A stretch of DNA of 64,000 nt from Aphidius gifuensis (GCF_014905175.1 NC_057790.1:16642469-16706468); one strand, 5' to 3'; shown: positions 20,873-35,100, counted from the stretch's first letter. Made by a program: numbers and translations. The notes: generated by a model not told the origin, from the sequence alone.

Positions 20873-23516
20873 ACTATAAGTTATAGCAACTCTCGTTAAA
20901 CCTTTTATATTTTGTTTTTCTCCATTCCTTGTTTCGAAAAATTACATCGAAAATAATTAATATCAATCAATTGATACAAAAGGAATTTAAAAGAAAAAAA
21001 ATAATCCATTTGATATTTATCCGAACAACTTGTGTAAAGTTAAACAATAAATAATAATTATATATCTAAAAAAATTATTGAAAAAAAAATTTGATAACAT
21101 TACAGTACAATATACAATATTGTTGTGTTTGAATTTGAATAGAAATTGATAAATATTCAAAGAAACAAAAAAATATAGTCAAAGGAATTGATATTCGAAA
21201 ATAAATCTTTTTTTTTTTTTTTTTGTCGACTACTGATTCAATATGATGACAATTTCTTATTAAAACAAAAAAATGTATAATAAAGATCTTGTAGAAAAAT
21301 TGTATAAAGACTTTATCAAAATCAAATTCTATTTTTATCTTTTACCTTCATCTTATAATTATTATTTTACGACTTAAACTGTACATATAGAAGAAAAAGA
21401 AAAAAAAAATTAAACAATTGATATTTAAGCAAGTTGATGTTGTCATTTATCAAACCATTTTGTGTCAACTTTTATTTCTCTAAAGATAATTTAAACAATT
21501 TTTTTTATTGATAGAAATTTATGTCTGTATCCTGTCGATAATTGATTTAACAACAATATCTATTTTATTGAATTAAATATCTTTTTGGTGCGAAATTCAT
21601 TGTATATAATTAAATTATAATATTAAAATTGATAAGGCTGATCGTGATATACTATTATAATAATTGTGTGACGCTGTTGGAGAGAATCAATTATCAGTGC
21701 TTTGATTACACATGTGGCTTCAATAAATACTAAGTGTCAATAGTCATTTTAGAAATGATTTTAATGAACTGGCATTGAGTAAGTTTCATGGATCGACTTA
21801 AAGTCAACATTTGTGTTGATATAGATGGTGAATCTCTGGTGAAAATACTTCTCTAACTTCCTTCTTAATTACTCCGAAATTTGTATTTTTTTTTTTCGAA
21901 AAAATAAGTTTCTCCCAATTTACGAGCTCTTTTCTTATCAATTTATTTCAATTCACTCTATTTTTCTCCACAAAATCCAAAAAACAACTTTATAATTGAA
22001 AAAAAAAATGAAGTAAACAAGAAAAAAATATTTTTACCAAATTTATATATGAAAAAATGAATCAGAAAAATTTCTAAATTAAAAATAAACTGAAGCGAAA
22101 TTCAAAAATAATAATAATTATCAACATAATTGTTTATTAATACATTTTTATAAAAAATTATTAATTTTTTTTTAATTTCTATACAGCTAATAATGTTTTC
22201 TATATACGCTTGCGCAAATGAATTGTATTTCAATCGATACAAGAAATAATATACAATAAAAAGTGTCTCAAGTGATTTAAAGAAAAATAAATAAATATCA
22301 TTTAAATAGTAAATTAAAATTTTTTTTATTATTCATTTATTTTTCATCCATTAATTCTGGACTTGAAATTTTTATTAATATATTTTTTTGATGTCTTTTT
22401 AATATTTATAATGTGTTTTTAACAACTATATAAATTCTACAATAAAAAAAAAAATAATTATTACATTTAAAAAGAAGATGATAATCAATCAAATTTAGTA
22501 GACACAATTGTTGTTATATTCCAAGAATAACTAATTGAAAATCATTGAAAACAATTGAAAATAATTGAGAATAATTGGAAAAGTGGGAGGGGCCAAATAG
22601 TTTTATTAGAAATGTTGATGAATATGTATTTTTAAAAATTCTAATGTCAAATTGAACTTTATGAATTGTACTTATAAATTATAAAATACTCTAGAGAAAA
22701 AATATTTTTAATTTTTTAAAATTAAATAATTAAATTTTTAAAAATATATATCTAATATAGTTTTTAGTTAAATAAGATACTTTGAAATAATCAGGAAAGT
22801 AGAAGCGAATGAATACTCTCTTTCCGAGAATAAATAAACGAAATAAATAAGCCCCGATAGTTAGAGCCGAGTATAAAAATTTTCTACCTCGGCTATTGAC
22901 TCGAACACACCTGCACTGAGCCTTTGCTGACAAAACCAAACTGTTTGTTATTAGTTATGATTAGTTATATATTTTTTTTGCCATCGTGTTTGTGCATTAT
23001 ACATTAGATATTTTTATGATAACAACAATAAAAATTATCAGGTTTGTAATACTCTTTTCTGTCATTAAATTATTATATTTTTTTTTATCTTTAAATTCAT
23101 GGAAATATTTTTTTTTGCTTAGTATAAATAATAAACTAAGCAAAAAAAATATATACCTTTTTTTAAATTAAATCTATTTAATTAAAATTAAACAATAATT
23201 TTTTTATAAAATAAAAAATTTAAGTGATAATTTTTAGCAAATGTTAGTGACCTTTGAATTTGTATTTAATTTTTTTTTTCTTTATTATTTCATCAGCTAT
23301 GAATATTGTCTTGAAAACTGACCTTATTATTATTTTTTTTAGATAATTATTTTACAACTTCTTCAAGTGTCAATTACATTAATATTTATAATTCATAAAT
23401 AATTCATTTTATATATTGAATTAATAATTGATAATATCATTGTTAAAAATTACCATAAACAGTATTAAATAAAATAAATAAGCTATAAAAATAAACAAAA
23501 ATATATACATAAAATC
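20873..23516. other. fl(2)d 3' region and transporter upstream region
   Basis: The left part probably holds the fl(2)d 3' UTR, with AATAAA-like words near 21046. A weak remnant of the CTCCG/TTTCTCC vocabulary lies at about 21835-21935. A short array of AAAATAATTG-like units is at about 22540-22580. A probable core promoter for the next gene lies near 22872. I see no gene. Confidence 0.5.
22865..22894 (+). promoter_or_regulatory. Probable TATA box inside an inverted repeat
   Basis: TATAAAA at 22872-22878 lies between AGCCGAG (22865-22871) and its exact reverse complement CTCGGCT (22888-22894). The surrounding 80 bases are markedly richer in G+C than the neighbourhood. Its position about 640 bases before the transporter start codon would require a long or spliced 5' UTR. 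Confidence 0.4.
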
Positions 23517-25627
23517 ATGACCCTTGACGATGTTATCATACGAATTGGAGAATTTGGTAAATACCAAAAAAAAACATATGTCTTGCTGTGTCTGCCAGTT
23601 ATATTTTGTGCATTTCACAAATTATCAACAGGATTCATCAACTATGAACCAACCACACTCAAGTAAGTTAAAATAATTATTATAAATATCAAATTTATTA
23701 AAAATCTAATTGACAATTAATGTTTTTATTACAGATGCCTTGATGAAACTTTTATACCTAGAGAAAAAATTAGTCCATGCAAAAATATATCATATGGTAC
23801 AGATCAAATCACTACTGTCACAGAGGTAATGTTATTATTTAGCTTTAAAAATTTTCTATCATATTAATCATGATAATTGTTGCATTAAAATAATATATAA
23901 TTACAGTGGAATTTGGTATTTGATAGAAAACCAATGGTAGCATTGTCAGACTCAATATTCATGGGAGGTAAAATGAATGTAATTTTAATTTGATAAAATA
24001 TATTGTATAAGTATTTAATGTTAATTAAATAAATTATTTTATTTTTTGTATCAAGGGGTCATGGTGGGAAGCATGATTTTTGGTGGATTATCAGATACCA
24101 TTGGTAGAAAATTAGTCTTCACAATATCTCTAATTATTCAATTGGTTGGTGGTATACTAGTTGCAATATCACCAAATTACTGGTCATTTGTATTAGCAAG
24201 AGCAATTGTTGGAACATCAATATCTGGTATATATCTTACTGCATATGTTATAGCAACAGAAATGGTTGGACCATCAAAAAGAAGAATTGCTGGTGTTTGT
24301 GTTCAACTATTTTGGACAATTGGATATGTTGGAGTTGCTGGATTAGCTGCATTATTTCCAGACTGGAGAAATCTTCAATATGCCATAACATTACCAAGTA
24401 TATTTTTTCTTCTTTACTGGTGGCAAGTATAAATTAATCAAATATATATTTTTTAATATAAATAATAATAATAAAATAACATTCGTTTTAAATAAATTTA
24501 ATTACAGGCTTATTCCAGAATCAGCTCGTTGGTTAATTACAAAAGGTAGAGATGAAGAAGCAAAAGATATTCTTCAAAGTGCATCAATAGAAAATGAACG
24601 TGAATTATCTCGTGATACGATACAGCAACTTCTTGATTATAATACTGAAAAAGTTGATAAAAATGAAAATACTGGAGGAACAACAATTATTCATTATCTA
24701 ATTAAATATCCAAATATCAGAAATAAAACATTGTTTTTATGTTTAATTTGGTAATTTAATTTGTTCATTGTTTTCTAAAATATTTTTTATTTAATAATTG
24801 TATTTGTTTTTACTTTAGGATTGTAGCAAGTGGAACTTACTATGGTTTATCATGGGGTGCTTCAAAACTAAACGGTAATCCTTATGTTATTCATGCAATA
24901 TCAGGTGCTATTGAAGCACCAGTTTATTTATTTCTCATACTGACACTTGATCGATGGGGAAGAAAAAAAACACTACTTGGATCCATGATATTGACTGGTA
25001 TTGCACTCAATTCTTCAGCACTTTTAACGAATTATGGATGTAGGTTTAATGTGAATTTAATTATTATATTAAAATTTATAATAATGTAAACTTAGTTAAT
25101 TTATTATTAATTTTAATATAGTTACAAATGGAAGTATTGCAATGTATATGATTGGAAAAATGGCAATCACATCAGCATACGGTGTTGCTTATCTTTTTAC
25201 AACTGAACAGTATCCAACAACTGTGAGAAACATGGGTCTAGGAGCTTGCTCAACAGCTGGTATTTAATTATTTATTTATCTATTATTAATTTGTTTACGT
25301 GTAATAATATGACATAAGTAATTTAACTGTTTCTTTTGTTTAATCTGAGCAGCAAGAATAGGACCAATTCTCGCAACACATATTCATAATTTGGTAAACT
25401 ATTATTTTATTTTATTTATATTTTTTATGTACTACATGAGATTCTTTATTGAAAAATAATAACATGTACTTTTTTTAATTCATCAGGAATCATTGGTGGT
25501 TTGGCTACCATTTGTAACACTTGGTGCAGCTGCTTTTACTTCTGGTGCACTTGTTATGTTACTGCCAGAAACATTAAATAAAAAATTACCAGAAACAATG
25601 AAAGATGGTGAAAATTTTACAGAATAA
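23517..25627 (+). CDS. SLC22-like organic cation/carnitine transporter (MFS)
   Basis: Nine exons (23517-23662, 23735-23825, 23907-23967, 24056-24419, 24508-24750, 24819-25039, 25122-25259, 25353-25393, 25487-25627) join in phase to give 481 residues. The N-terminus MTLDDVIIRIGEFGKYQKK is typical of SLC22 transporters. The cytosolic loop after TM2 carries the MFS signature GGLSDTIGRK, the mid-protein has LIPESARWLITKGR, and the second-half signature is DRWGRKK. About twelve membrane helices can be counted. The family carries organic cations, carnitine or zwitterions across the plasma membrane; the substrate cannot be read from sequence. The first extracellular loop is about 75 residues, with Cys pairs and one N-x-S site. 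The exon 4 donor is GTGGCA, chosen over a nearby GTATAA because only it keeps the WLIPESARW frame. Confidence 0.92.
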
Positions 25628-26503
25628 AACCATTATAGTATTGTATTATTTAATTAAAATTTTTGATAAATAAAATTATTTTTAAATTTATATATTACAA
25701 AATTATATGGGCAAAATCAAAGTATTGTATTAATAAATTGTTAAAAAATGATTAAATATCAACAAAAAAAAAAGTTTCATTATTGTTATTTGTTTTTTCG
25801 AATAATTATTATTTGAAATTGAACAAAATTTGGAGTTAATTTAGCAACAATTGTCAATTGGAAAATAATAACAACAGGCAATCTGTAAATTTGTATTTTA
25901 ATTTTCAACAATTAGTTTTATTGTAAACATACCTTAAATGCAAGTTTTATGTTTGTCGAAAAACTCGGTACTGCACATGACACTGAGTGTTGCGTTGTGG
26001 AAAATTTATAAGAAGTTCAACTAAATAAATGCTAAATCCTAATAATAAGTTTAGAATAGTCTTGTTTAAATTATTTTTTTTCTAATCTAAATCTACTGAC
26101 TTTATTAAATATTTTCTTATTTTCTTTCTTTTGTGTTCACTTGAATATTTTTCTCTGCAAATTGATAAAAAAGGTGTCTGACTTTATCATCAGGTATCTG
26201 ACTTTTACTAGTGACTCACCTCGGTAAATTTAAAAACTATGAAAAATTAAATAACACGTCGTTCCGATTCTATACCGGTGTCGGCCAACATCATCAGTCA
26301 CGTGATCATTATTGATACGCTGTCATCAAGACACACTTTTTACTTCCACATTACTCGTTTTTTGTAATTTTTTCATTACCTGCTGATGACTGTTAGAGTA
26401 TATTTCTCTGCCACGATTCATTTTTTGACACTTTCAAGTTCAATTTAATAAAACATATTACAAGTTTCTGTGATCTTAAATATTGTAAACCCACAGCCTC
26501 ACT
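25628..26503. other. Intergenic between transporter and Sec61alpha
   Basis: This 0.88-kb space holds the transporter 3' UTR and the Sec61alpha promoter. The right part (26260-26460) is less AT-rich and contains CACGTGATC-like words, but I cannot name a specific site. Confidence 0.5.
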
Positions 26504-28393
26504 ATGGGAAGTAAGTGTTTTAAATTGTTAAAAAATTATTCAAGTTTAGGTTATTTTATGTTATGGAATTTGTTTATTTAATATTGTAATGATTTTAAAA
26601 ATTTTTTTTTACAGTCAAATTTCTCGAGGTTATAAAACCTTTCTGTAGTATTTTACCAGAAATAGCAAAACCACAAAGAAAGGTCGGTGTTTATTTTTAA
26701 TTTTAATTATTTAAAACATAATAATAATTATGTTTTATTTAATTATTTACTTTTTTTGCAGATTCAATTTAGAGAAAAATTATTATGGACTGCAATTACG
26801 CTTTTCATTTTTTTGGTGTGCTGCCAGGTAAATTTGCGACTATTATTTTTAAAATATTTGGAAATACTCCAAATAACTGTAAAAAAAAAAAAATGATTTA
26901 ATTCTACTGTTTCTGATGCAATATTTTTGTTTTCAAATAGATACCACTTTTTGGCATTATGTCTTCAGACAGCGCAGATCCTTTCTACTGGATTCGTGTA
27001 ATTCTTGCATCAAATAGAGGTACATTGATGGAGCTTGGTATTTCACCAATAGTTACATCAGGATTGATAATGCAACTGTTGGCTGGTGCTAAACTCATTG
27101 AGGTTGGTGATACACCAAAAGATCGTGCACTCTTTAATGGAGCTCAAAAATTATTTGGAATGATAATAACTGTTGGTCAAGCAATTGTTTATGTCATGAC
27201 TGGCATGTATGGTGATCCATCTGAAATTGGAGCTGGAGTCTGTCTTCTTATTATTATTCAATTATTCGTAGCAGGTCTTATTGTTCTTTTACTTGATGAA
27301 CTCTTACAAAAAGGCTATGGTCTTGGCAGTGGTATTTCTCTCTTCATTGCCACCAATATTTGTGAGACAATTGTTTGGAAAACATTCTCACCTGCAACAG
27401 TTAATACTGGACGTGGTACTGAATTTGAAGGATCAGTAATTGCTCTATTCCATCTTCTTGGAACAAGACAAGACAAAGTTAGAGCACTCAGAGAAGCATT
27501 CTATCGTCAAAATTTACCAAATCTTATGAATCTCTTGGCTACCATTCTCGTTTTCGCTGTGGTTATTTACTTCCAGGTAAAAATACTCATCTCATTGTTT
27601 ATTTGTTGATTGTTATGACAAATGGAATTAATAATTAATTAAATTTTTCAGGGCTTCCGTGTTGATCTACCAATAAAATCAACAAGATATCGTGGCCAAT
27701 ACAGCAGCTATCCAATTAAATTATTTTATACAAGCAACATCCCTATTATTCTTCAATCAGCTCTTGTTTCCAATTTATACGTCATTTCCCAGATGTTGGC
27801 TATCAAATTTCATGGCAACATATTGATTAATCTTCTTGGCGTTTGGTCAGATGTTGGAGGTGGTGGTCCAGCAAGATCTTATCCTGTTGGTGGTTTATGT
27901 TATTACCTTTCACCACCAGAGTCACTTGGACATATTGCTCAAGATCCAATTCATGCAATTCTTTATATTGTCTTTATGTTGGGATCCTGTGCTTTCTTCT
28001 CAAAAACTTGGATTGATGTTTCTGGCAGTTCTGCCAAAGATGTAAGATACTTGAAAATATTTTATCTTTTAAATTTAAATATTATATTCATTAGCAAATA
28101 CTCATGAATTTATTAATGTATTTTATTAGGTTGCAAAACAATTGAAAGAACAACAAATGGTAATGAGAGGTCATCGTGACAATTCCATGATTCACGAACT
28201 TAACCGTTACATTCCAACTGCCGCTGCTTTTGGTGGTCTTTGTATTGGAGCACTCTCAGTACTTGCTGATTTTATGGGAGCCATTGGCTCAGGTACTGGA
28301 ATTCTTCTTGCAGTTACCATTATATATCAATACTTTGAAATATTTGTTAAAGAACAAAATGAAATGGGTGGCATGGGAACGCTACTTTTTTAA
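26504..28393 (+). CDS. Sec61alpha: Sec61 translocon subunit alpha
   Basis: Six exons (26504-26510, 26615-26682, 26762-26827, 26941-27576, 27652-28041, 28130-28393) join in frame to give 476 residues, the same length as human SEC61A1. The protein begins MGIKFLEVIKPFCSILPEIA. It contains the plug region PLFGIMSSDSADPFYWIRV, the block NRGTLMELGISPIVTSGLIM and the C-terminal EQNEMGGMGTLLF, all near-invariant in the family. Sec61alpha forms the pore that moves nascent proteins into or across the ER membrane. The first coding exon contributes only seven bases (ATG GGA A), so a gene finder could easily miss the true start. Introns are 75-114 bases. Confidence 0.98.
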
Positions 28394-29019
28394 ATAAAAA
28401 CTTTTTAATAAAATTAAAAGTGATTGTTTTCATAAATTTAGAATAAAAGTGCGTATTTGTATGTTATTTATAACGATGAACATGAGAGTTAAAAACAAAT
28501 TAAAAAAAAGCTCAGTGTAAAAAAAAAAAAAAATAGTGTAAATGTGATGACAAAAAAAAAAAAGAAAGGGTCAAATGTTTTTTTTTTAATGATACATAAA
28601 AAAACATAAAAAAAAAATTTATATATACCTTTAATTTTTGTCCGTCCAGATTTATAACAAACGGAAAAAAATGAGAAACTAACAATAATTTTTACAATTT
28701 ATAAAATCTTGTATGTAAATGATGAAGAAAGCATAATGTATAAAAATTATTAGAGAAATTAAAACTGACAATTTTATTTTGTCGAGATTGATCTATGTAC
28801 TTTAAGATATTTTATTTATGTCTTAATTATTTTTTACATAAGAAAATAAATTAAATATAATAAATAAAAATGAAAACAGGATAATTTTTGTTGATTGTAT
28901 TTTTAATGAAAAGAAAAAAAAAAAAACAGTTATTTTATTTAGTCAGTTGTGATTAATAAAATAAATTGAAAAACAAGTATCATAATATTTACATTAATAA
29001 TTTAATTAAAAAATTATTT
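28394..29019. other. 3' ends of Sec61alpha and kanadaptin
   Basis: This 0.63-kb space separates two convergent genes. It is rich in poly(A) runs and presumably holds both 3' UTRs. I see no gene. Confidence 0.6.
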
Positions 29020-31130
29020 TTAATATCCAAATTTTTCATTTAGACTTGTCTTACCATCACCACTTTGATTTTGAGGTGGTAACCAGTCTGAACCATCTTC
29101 TTCATAGGTATCATTTTGCAAATTTTTATGTCCAGCTTTTTCTGCTTTTTCTGCTCTTTGTTGTAATTTCTTTTGATTTTTCTTTTTCTTTTTTTGCAGC
29201 TGAGCCTCGGTTATTTTAGCATCATCAACATTTTCATCAATTTCAGTTTCTTGTTTTTCATGTTCATCATTAACCACTGTTTCTGTTAATTCATCATGAC
29301 ATTGTTTGTCATCAACACTTGAAACTCTTGTAAATTCCTTTGGATTTGTAATTAAACCATATCTTGGCTCTTGAACTTTTACATTCGTATTATTGTCGTC
29401 AGTTCGCTGACGTTTTTGTGATATATCTGTTTTAATTTTTGATTTATCAACTACGTCTGGTGTGGTATTCAACTCTGGCAAAGATGCTGGTTTAGCAATT
29501 TCAACAATTTTTATTAAACTTTCTTTTTCTTTTCGTAAATTTTGTAATTTAAATTTCATTTTTGATATCTCTGATTTATTTAGCAACGATGATGATAAAT
29601 TTGTCATAAAAGCATTTAAAGCATCCTCTTCAGAATTATCATCCATGGCATTCAAACTTTCTTGATGTTTTTTTAATATATCTTCATATTTCATAATTTC
29701 TTTATTAATATTTGATAATTTTTCAACCAATGATGAATAAGTTTCAACTTTTGTTTCAAGTTTTCCAGCATTTCGCATTCTTTGTTCACGTTTACGTTCA
29801 ACTGTTCCTGTTCTATCAAGAAAATTATCTTCATCAGAATCATAAAAATCTTCTTCCTCCCAATTACGTGATTTGCGTTTTCGTCCTTCATGAGTTGCTT
29901 GACGAAGAACACCATGTCGATCAAGAATTCTACATGCTTCCAATGCACACTGTATAACAGCTTCTTTCTTTTTTCCTTTAACCAAAGCTTCAGCTCTGAC
30001 TGATCTTGCAGTTGAATCAATTGGAAGATTAACCCAACAAAGAAATTGACCAATACCTTTTTCTTCAGTTTGATACTGAAGATCATGACCCTCACGCTCA
30101 AACCAACCACGTAGAGTTTTCTTTGGATCATCTAAAAATAATTCCTCATTGTTTGTCAAAGCAAATGGATTTTCAGCTAGATCAGACTCTTCCTCAGCAT
30201 CTTCAGCCATTCCCCAATTAATTCCTTCAGACTCTTCATCTCTTTTTTGAATTTTCAATAATTCTGCATTTACATGAGAAATTTTTTCGTTATTTTCACG
30301 TTCTAAGAGCTGCATTTGTCTTATATCCTGTTGAATAAAAAAATAAATATATATTTATTAATAAATAGATAATAAAACACTTATAAATATATTTTTTTTA
30401 CCTTAAGCTGGGTAACAGTATACTCGGATTCTTCTTCTATCTGATCAGGTGGTGTTTGCATGATAAATTTTCTTTGACTGCAACCAAATTTTATCATATG
30501 TCCATACTTTAATTTAACATAAGTTCTTGGCTTAACTCTACAGCCATTCCAAAAAGTACCATGTGTACTCTCCAAGTCATACAGATAATAGCCAGGACCA
30601 TTTTTCTCATCTCCAACAAGTCTGTATTGCAAGATAGCATGATACCTTGATATTGTTGGATGAGCAAGAGGTATATCACACACAGGAAGTCTACCAATAA
30701 CATAAAAACTTTGTGATGATAAATCAATAGTGTCAAGAATAACTCCTGATTTTAAAACTTCAACTTGATATTTTTCTGGTGGTTCACCACCCCATGAAGG
30801 TTCCTTGTAAGGTAGAGGAACATTTTTTTTATCAATTGATACTTGACATTGTTCACTATCTGATTTTTCAACAACTGGAGATTCTGTTGTGTTTTCAGTT
30901 GGTGATGATGAATCGTCATCTGGTGATGAGACTTTCTTTAGAGATGACAATGTTCGAACACCAGTTATTTTACCTCGACGTGGACCAATCATCAAGGAAG
31001 GCTTTTTAAAAGCCACCTGGGTTGGTTTTTCATCCTCCACTTTGTTATCATCAACTGTGTTTTCATCATGGTTTTGATTTTTTGAGTCATCTAATTGTAG
31101 ACTGACTGTTGGTATATTTTCAGGGTCCAT
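29020..31130 (-). CDS. Kanadaptin (SLC4A1AP) orthologue, FHA-domain protein
   Basis: Two minus-strand exons (31130-30402 and 30327-29020) give 678 residues; human kanadaptin has about 740-800. An FHA phosphothreonine-binding domain occupies about residues 140-220, with the conserved GR, the SRYHAILQ block, ESTHGTFWNG and the hydrophobic YGHMIKFG. The C-terminal exon has the double-stranded-RNA-binding-like segment near LRGWFEREG, coiled coils, Lys-rich repeats and the family's closing motif (here EKFGY). Kanadaptin is a nuclear and cytoplasmic protein first found as a partner of the anion exchanger AE1 and later linked to spliceosomal complexes; its exact role is unsettled. An upstream in-frame TTG exists, but there is a stop before it and no ATG, so I chose 31130. 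The gene is head to head with the Brambleberry-like gene. Confidence 0.9.
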
Positions 31131-32113
31131 TACTGTTGGTATATTTTCAGGTTCCAAAACCAAGTCCAAGTTGTCTTTTTATGTTTGTTGTATAATTTTT
31201 TAATTTTTTATACAATAACAAATAATTTGAAATTACAACAATTGAAATGTGAGGTTATAATCTGACGTTTGTTGACGTTTGAAAATTGAGATAGAAATAA
31301 AGCCTCTATTTACACATGTGCAAACACAAAATTAAACAACATGTTTATCAATGTACATTAACAAAAAAAATAATTATATAGCCATTAATAAACTATAAAA
31401 AATACATAGAATAAAATATAAAATTAATAGCAAATATTTATTTTATTTTAATTACGTTTCGAAATAGTAATTTTATTTTTACTATTGTGGTAGTACTGTT
31501 GTTTTTTAGACGACCGTTAAAAACAGCTTATGTTTGGCTTTTAAATCAGAGGTGACACTTGATGATAGATACTGTAAACATAAACATTAAAATACTTGAC
31601 AAGTTTAAACTTGTTCAGACTTGTTAGAAATATTCATTACTCATTACTCGGTGTGTACTGTATAGTAAATAAGATAAAAAAAAATTAAGCTGGTGAATGA
31701 TAATAGTTATGAACTATTGAATTTTGGAGTAAGTTAAAAACGAGCAAATAAAAAACGTGAGTATGTTAATGACATCGACATGACATTCGTTAGTTGTTTA
31801 TGAATAAATTATTTATTTATTTTTAGTTTTGAGCCAAAATGATGACATTCATTTTTTGGCTATTCAGTAATAAATAAAAGTAGCCAAAAAAAAAATATGA
31901 TAAATATTATTGTTTGATATTTTTGTCAATTTGTGTTGATTATACTTTGTAACTTATTTTTTTTTTTAATAATTATATTAGTATTTATTATTTATCAATT
32001 GTTGATTATTAATTTTTAAAGTGTTACTAAATAATTTTTTTTTTTAATATAAAAATAACAAAATAAACTTCAACATGATTATTTTAATTAAAAATATTTT
32101 CAGGATATTCAAA
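31131..32113. promoter_or_regulatory. Head-to-head promoter region of kanadaptin and the Brambleberry-like gene
   Basis: This interval of 0.98 kb contains both promoters. A GTGAGTATG donor at about 31757 and the TATTTTCAG acceptor ending at 32103 suggest a spliced 5' UTR for the plus-strand gene. The 41-base element of the other two divergent promoter regions was not seen here. Confidence 0.5.
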
Positions 32114-35100
32114 ATGAAACTCACAACTTGTTTGATGATCCTGATGATCATGTCCAGTGTTGATGGATCAATACTCAATTGGATTTGGTCCAAGCCAACT
32201 AGTGAAGAGAAAAAAATTACTTTTTCTAATAATGTACCACTTGCTTCAATTCCATATGAAATAATGACAAATGACGAAAAATTCCTTCATGAAGCATCAA
32301 AAATAACTGATATACAAATATCATCAGTTCTTGATTCATGTCAACACAAGGTTGTCTTGAAAATTCGCAAAACTTGCTCTGCATTGACAGAAGAAGAGCT
32401 CAGTAAATTTAGTGTCAATTTGCTAAACTGTCAATCTTTTGCTGAGGGTAGAAAAACTTATCCATGTACAGATGAAATGGTGAGTTACATAATCAAAGCA
32501 TCATTGGTTGTTGGAGGGGTGATTTTTTGCCTGTCTAAACCTGCATATTTCTCCCCTATAAGCGTGGCTTGTAAGGCATAGGTGTTCAATACTATACAAG
32601 CCTTTTTTTTGTTTATTCTAGTTTTCATGTTGATCACATTCAGTCACATAATATTAAAAATATAACTGTTTTATTTTGAAAAGTATTTTATTATTAATTT
32701 AGCATTTTAATTTTTTTTTTTTTTTTTTCAAGACCTTGGAACAATGTACAACAGATATGGATCCTGATACATGGAATGCTTATCATTTGATGAATAATCG
32801 AGCTCGAGGAATTTGTTTGTCTGCACGTAATACACAATTTCGAGCATTAACTGAAATTACAGTTAATAAACTCATGGAGAGTTCACAGTCACAAATAAAA
32901 GCATTTGATACTCTCAAGGTAATTTATAAAATAAAAATAATATTAACAATTAATTAACAATGACTAATTTTTTATATTTATTTATGTTTTTCTTCTTCAG
33001 GAAAATCAAGAACGTTTAGAGATGAAAACTATTGAAGCTTTAATGTCATTATCTGAAGGAAATAAAATTCTTTTGGATCAACAAGAACACTTGAAAGATG
33101 CTCAAGCATCAGCACACAATTTAGTTGCTAGTAATCTTCGTGAATTGAATAATGAAAAAGCATTAATTAGAGCTGGACATATGCAACTATCAACAATGAC
33201 TGAAGATATAAAAAAACGATTGGGTAAATTAATAAATTTCTTTATTCATTCAACATTAAAATAATTATATCATAGACAATATAATATTCTTGTTTTTTTC
33301 TTTTCAATTATTTATCTAGAGAAAGCAAGTCAACAATTACTTTCTCAAACTGATGAGAGTCGAGAGAATCATAAAGAGTTACTAGATGATCTTATGAACA
33401 TTCAAAAACGAGCAGAACTTATATGGGATAAAATTGAAGCGAGTACAGAACGAATTGTAAAACAAAATTTTGAGGCAGCAGCTCAATTTGAAAAAACACT
33501 TGAGAGATTAGAAAAAATTAATGGTACCATTTATTACATTGGAAATGTTACTGAATCAATGAAGACAGAAATTGATCAAAAGCTTGAATGGATTGCTAAT
33601 TACATTGGGAATACAGGTAAATATTTTTAACATGTTATAATTAATAATAACAATGTGTAATTAGTTATTAAAACTATTACATATTATTAACTTTAATTAT
33701 TGGTATTATTTTTTTCTTAATTTCAGGTGAACAATTTGAAAAAATACATCGAATTTGTATGCATATTGTGTATCTTTTGGCAGCAATGATTGTTGCTTCA
33801 TTTTTAAATGCTCCAACCTTGACAAGAGTAACAATCTTGGGACTAATTCCAATGAATTTGGTTGCTTTTTTAAAGCATGGAATGAAAACATGCTTGGATT
33901 TTACGTCAATAACTGTGTTGATATTATTAATAACTGGAATGCATTTCATTATGGTTGGCATTCAGCGTTTAATGTCATCTGGCAATCCAAAAACAATTGA
34001 TACTCCTGATGGTTATGATTTTCCAATGGGCAATGGTTGTTCTACTCCTCTTTTGTCATCTAGTGCAATGAGAAGTGGACAGAAACAAACTCCATTAAAA
34101 CGAAATTTTGCTAATGAAGTTTACAGAATGACGATAAACAAGCTTGTTCGCTTTAAAGGTAATTCATTATTTTTAAAAAATATATATTGATAAATTTTTA
34201 CCTATTTGATAAATTATTTTCATTCTAAATTTAAATCTGTTCTTTAAATTTTTTTTAAATGTATATTTCTTAATGTTTTTTCAATTTATATTATCTTGTT
34301 TTAAGGATTTCTTCGACTTTTTTTTTTAACGAAATAAAATTTGCTATAAAAAATTTAAAAACAGATTTGAAATAAGAATGAAAAAATCTATTGGCTGAGT
34401 GCCAACTGTTTTTAAAATTACTTAAATTCTACTGTCTTATTATTCAATACTTTTATTAATTTTTTTTTCAATTAAAAACAATGAGATCATTGATTGTATA
34501 AAACTGTTAACAAAAACTTATTCTTCTTGTGTATTTATAATGAAAAAAAAAAACAATATTCACTTAATTATTTTATATTTTTATCTATCGATGAAAAAAA
34601 TATCTAGTAAACTCAACGAAAAGTTTGTTGCTATTTCTGAGTAAGTCGAGTTCAACGTCCTCTAATAAAAACATTGTAATTCGAAAAAAAATTAATGACA
34701 AAAGAGTAACTTGAAATTCTAAAAAAAAAACAAGTTACTTTTACTCTAATAATTTTTTTGAATTGTGCTGTTTCTCTTGGCGACCATCGAGCTTTTCTGG
34801 GTTATTTTATTTCAATTATTAATCAATTTATATTTATATTGTTTTTTAATTTAGATAATACAGTGTCTATAATGCAATATGCTGCTTCTTGGTGTCGACA
34901 AAATACTTCTCCAGTTGAAGAGCTATCCTGTTCTTATCATCCATCAAAGAAAAGTCATGACGACGTTATTTATTATTCCAAAAAGTATCCAAGTACATAC
35001 AATAATAACTCGGAATATGAAACATCAAGATTATATAATGATTCAGAAAATACACTTGATGCCAATGACTTGCGACGTCGATTAATTTCCACACGATCAT

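Noticed and set aside
22730..22939. 69-codon minus-strand frame upstream of the transporter
   Set aside because: It overlaps the probable TATA region, has no recognisable domain and no splice partner.
24421..24428. GTATAA donor for transporter exon 4
   Set aside because: It gives a frame that loses the conserved LIPESARW block; the GTGGCA donor at 24420 keeps it.
31131..31169. Upstream extension of kanadaptin starting at TTG
   Set aside because: The extension has no ATG and is closed by a stop just upstream; its repeated ENIPTV words look like a small duplication.
32075..32113. Upstream ATG for the Brambleberry-like gene
   Set aside because: A splice acceptor ends at 32103 between this ATG and the next; the later ATG gives a clean signal peptide.
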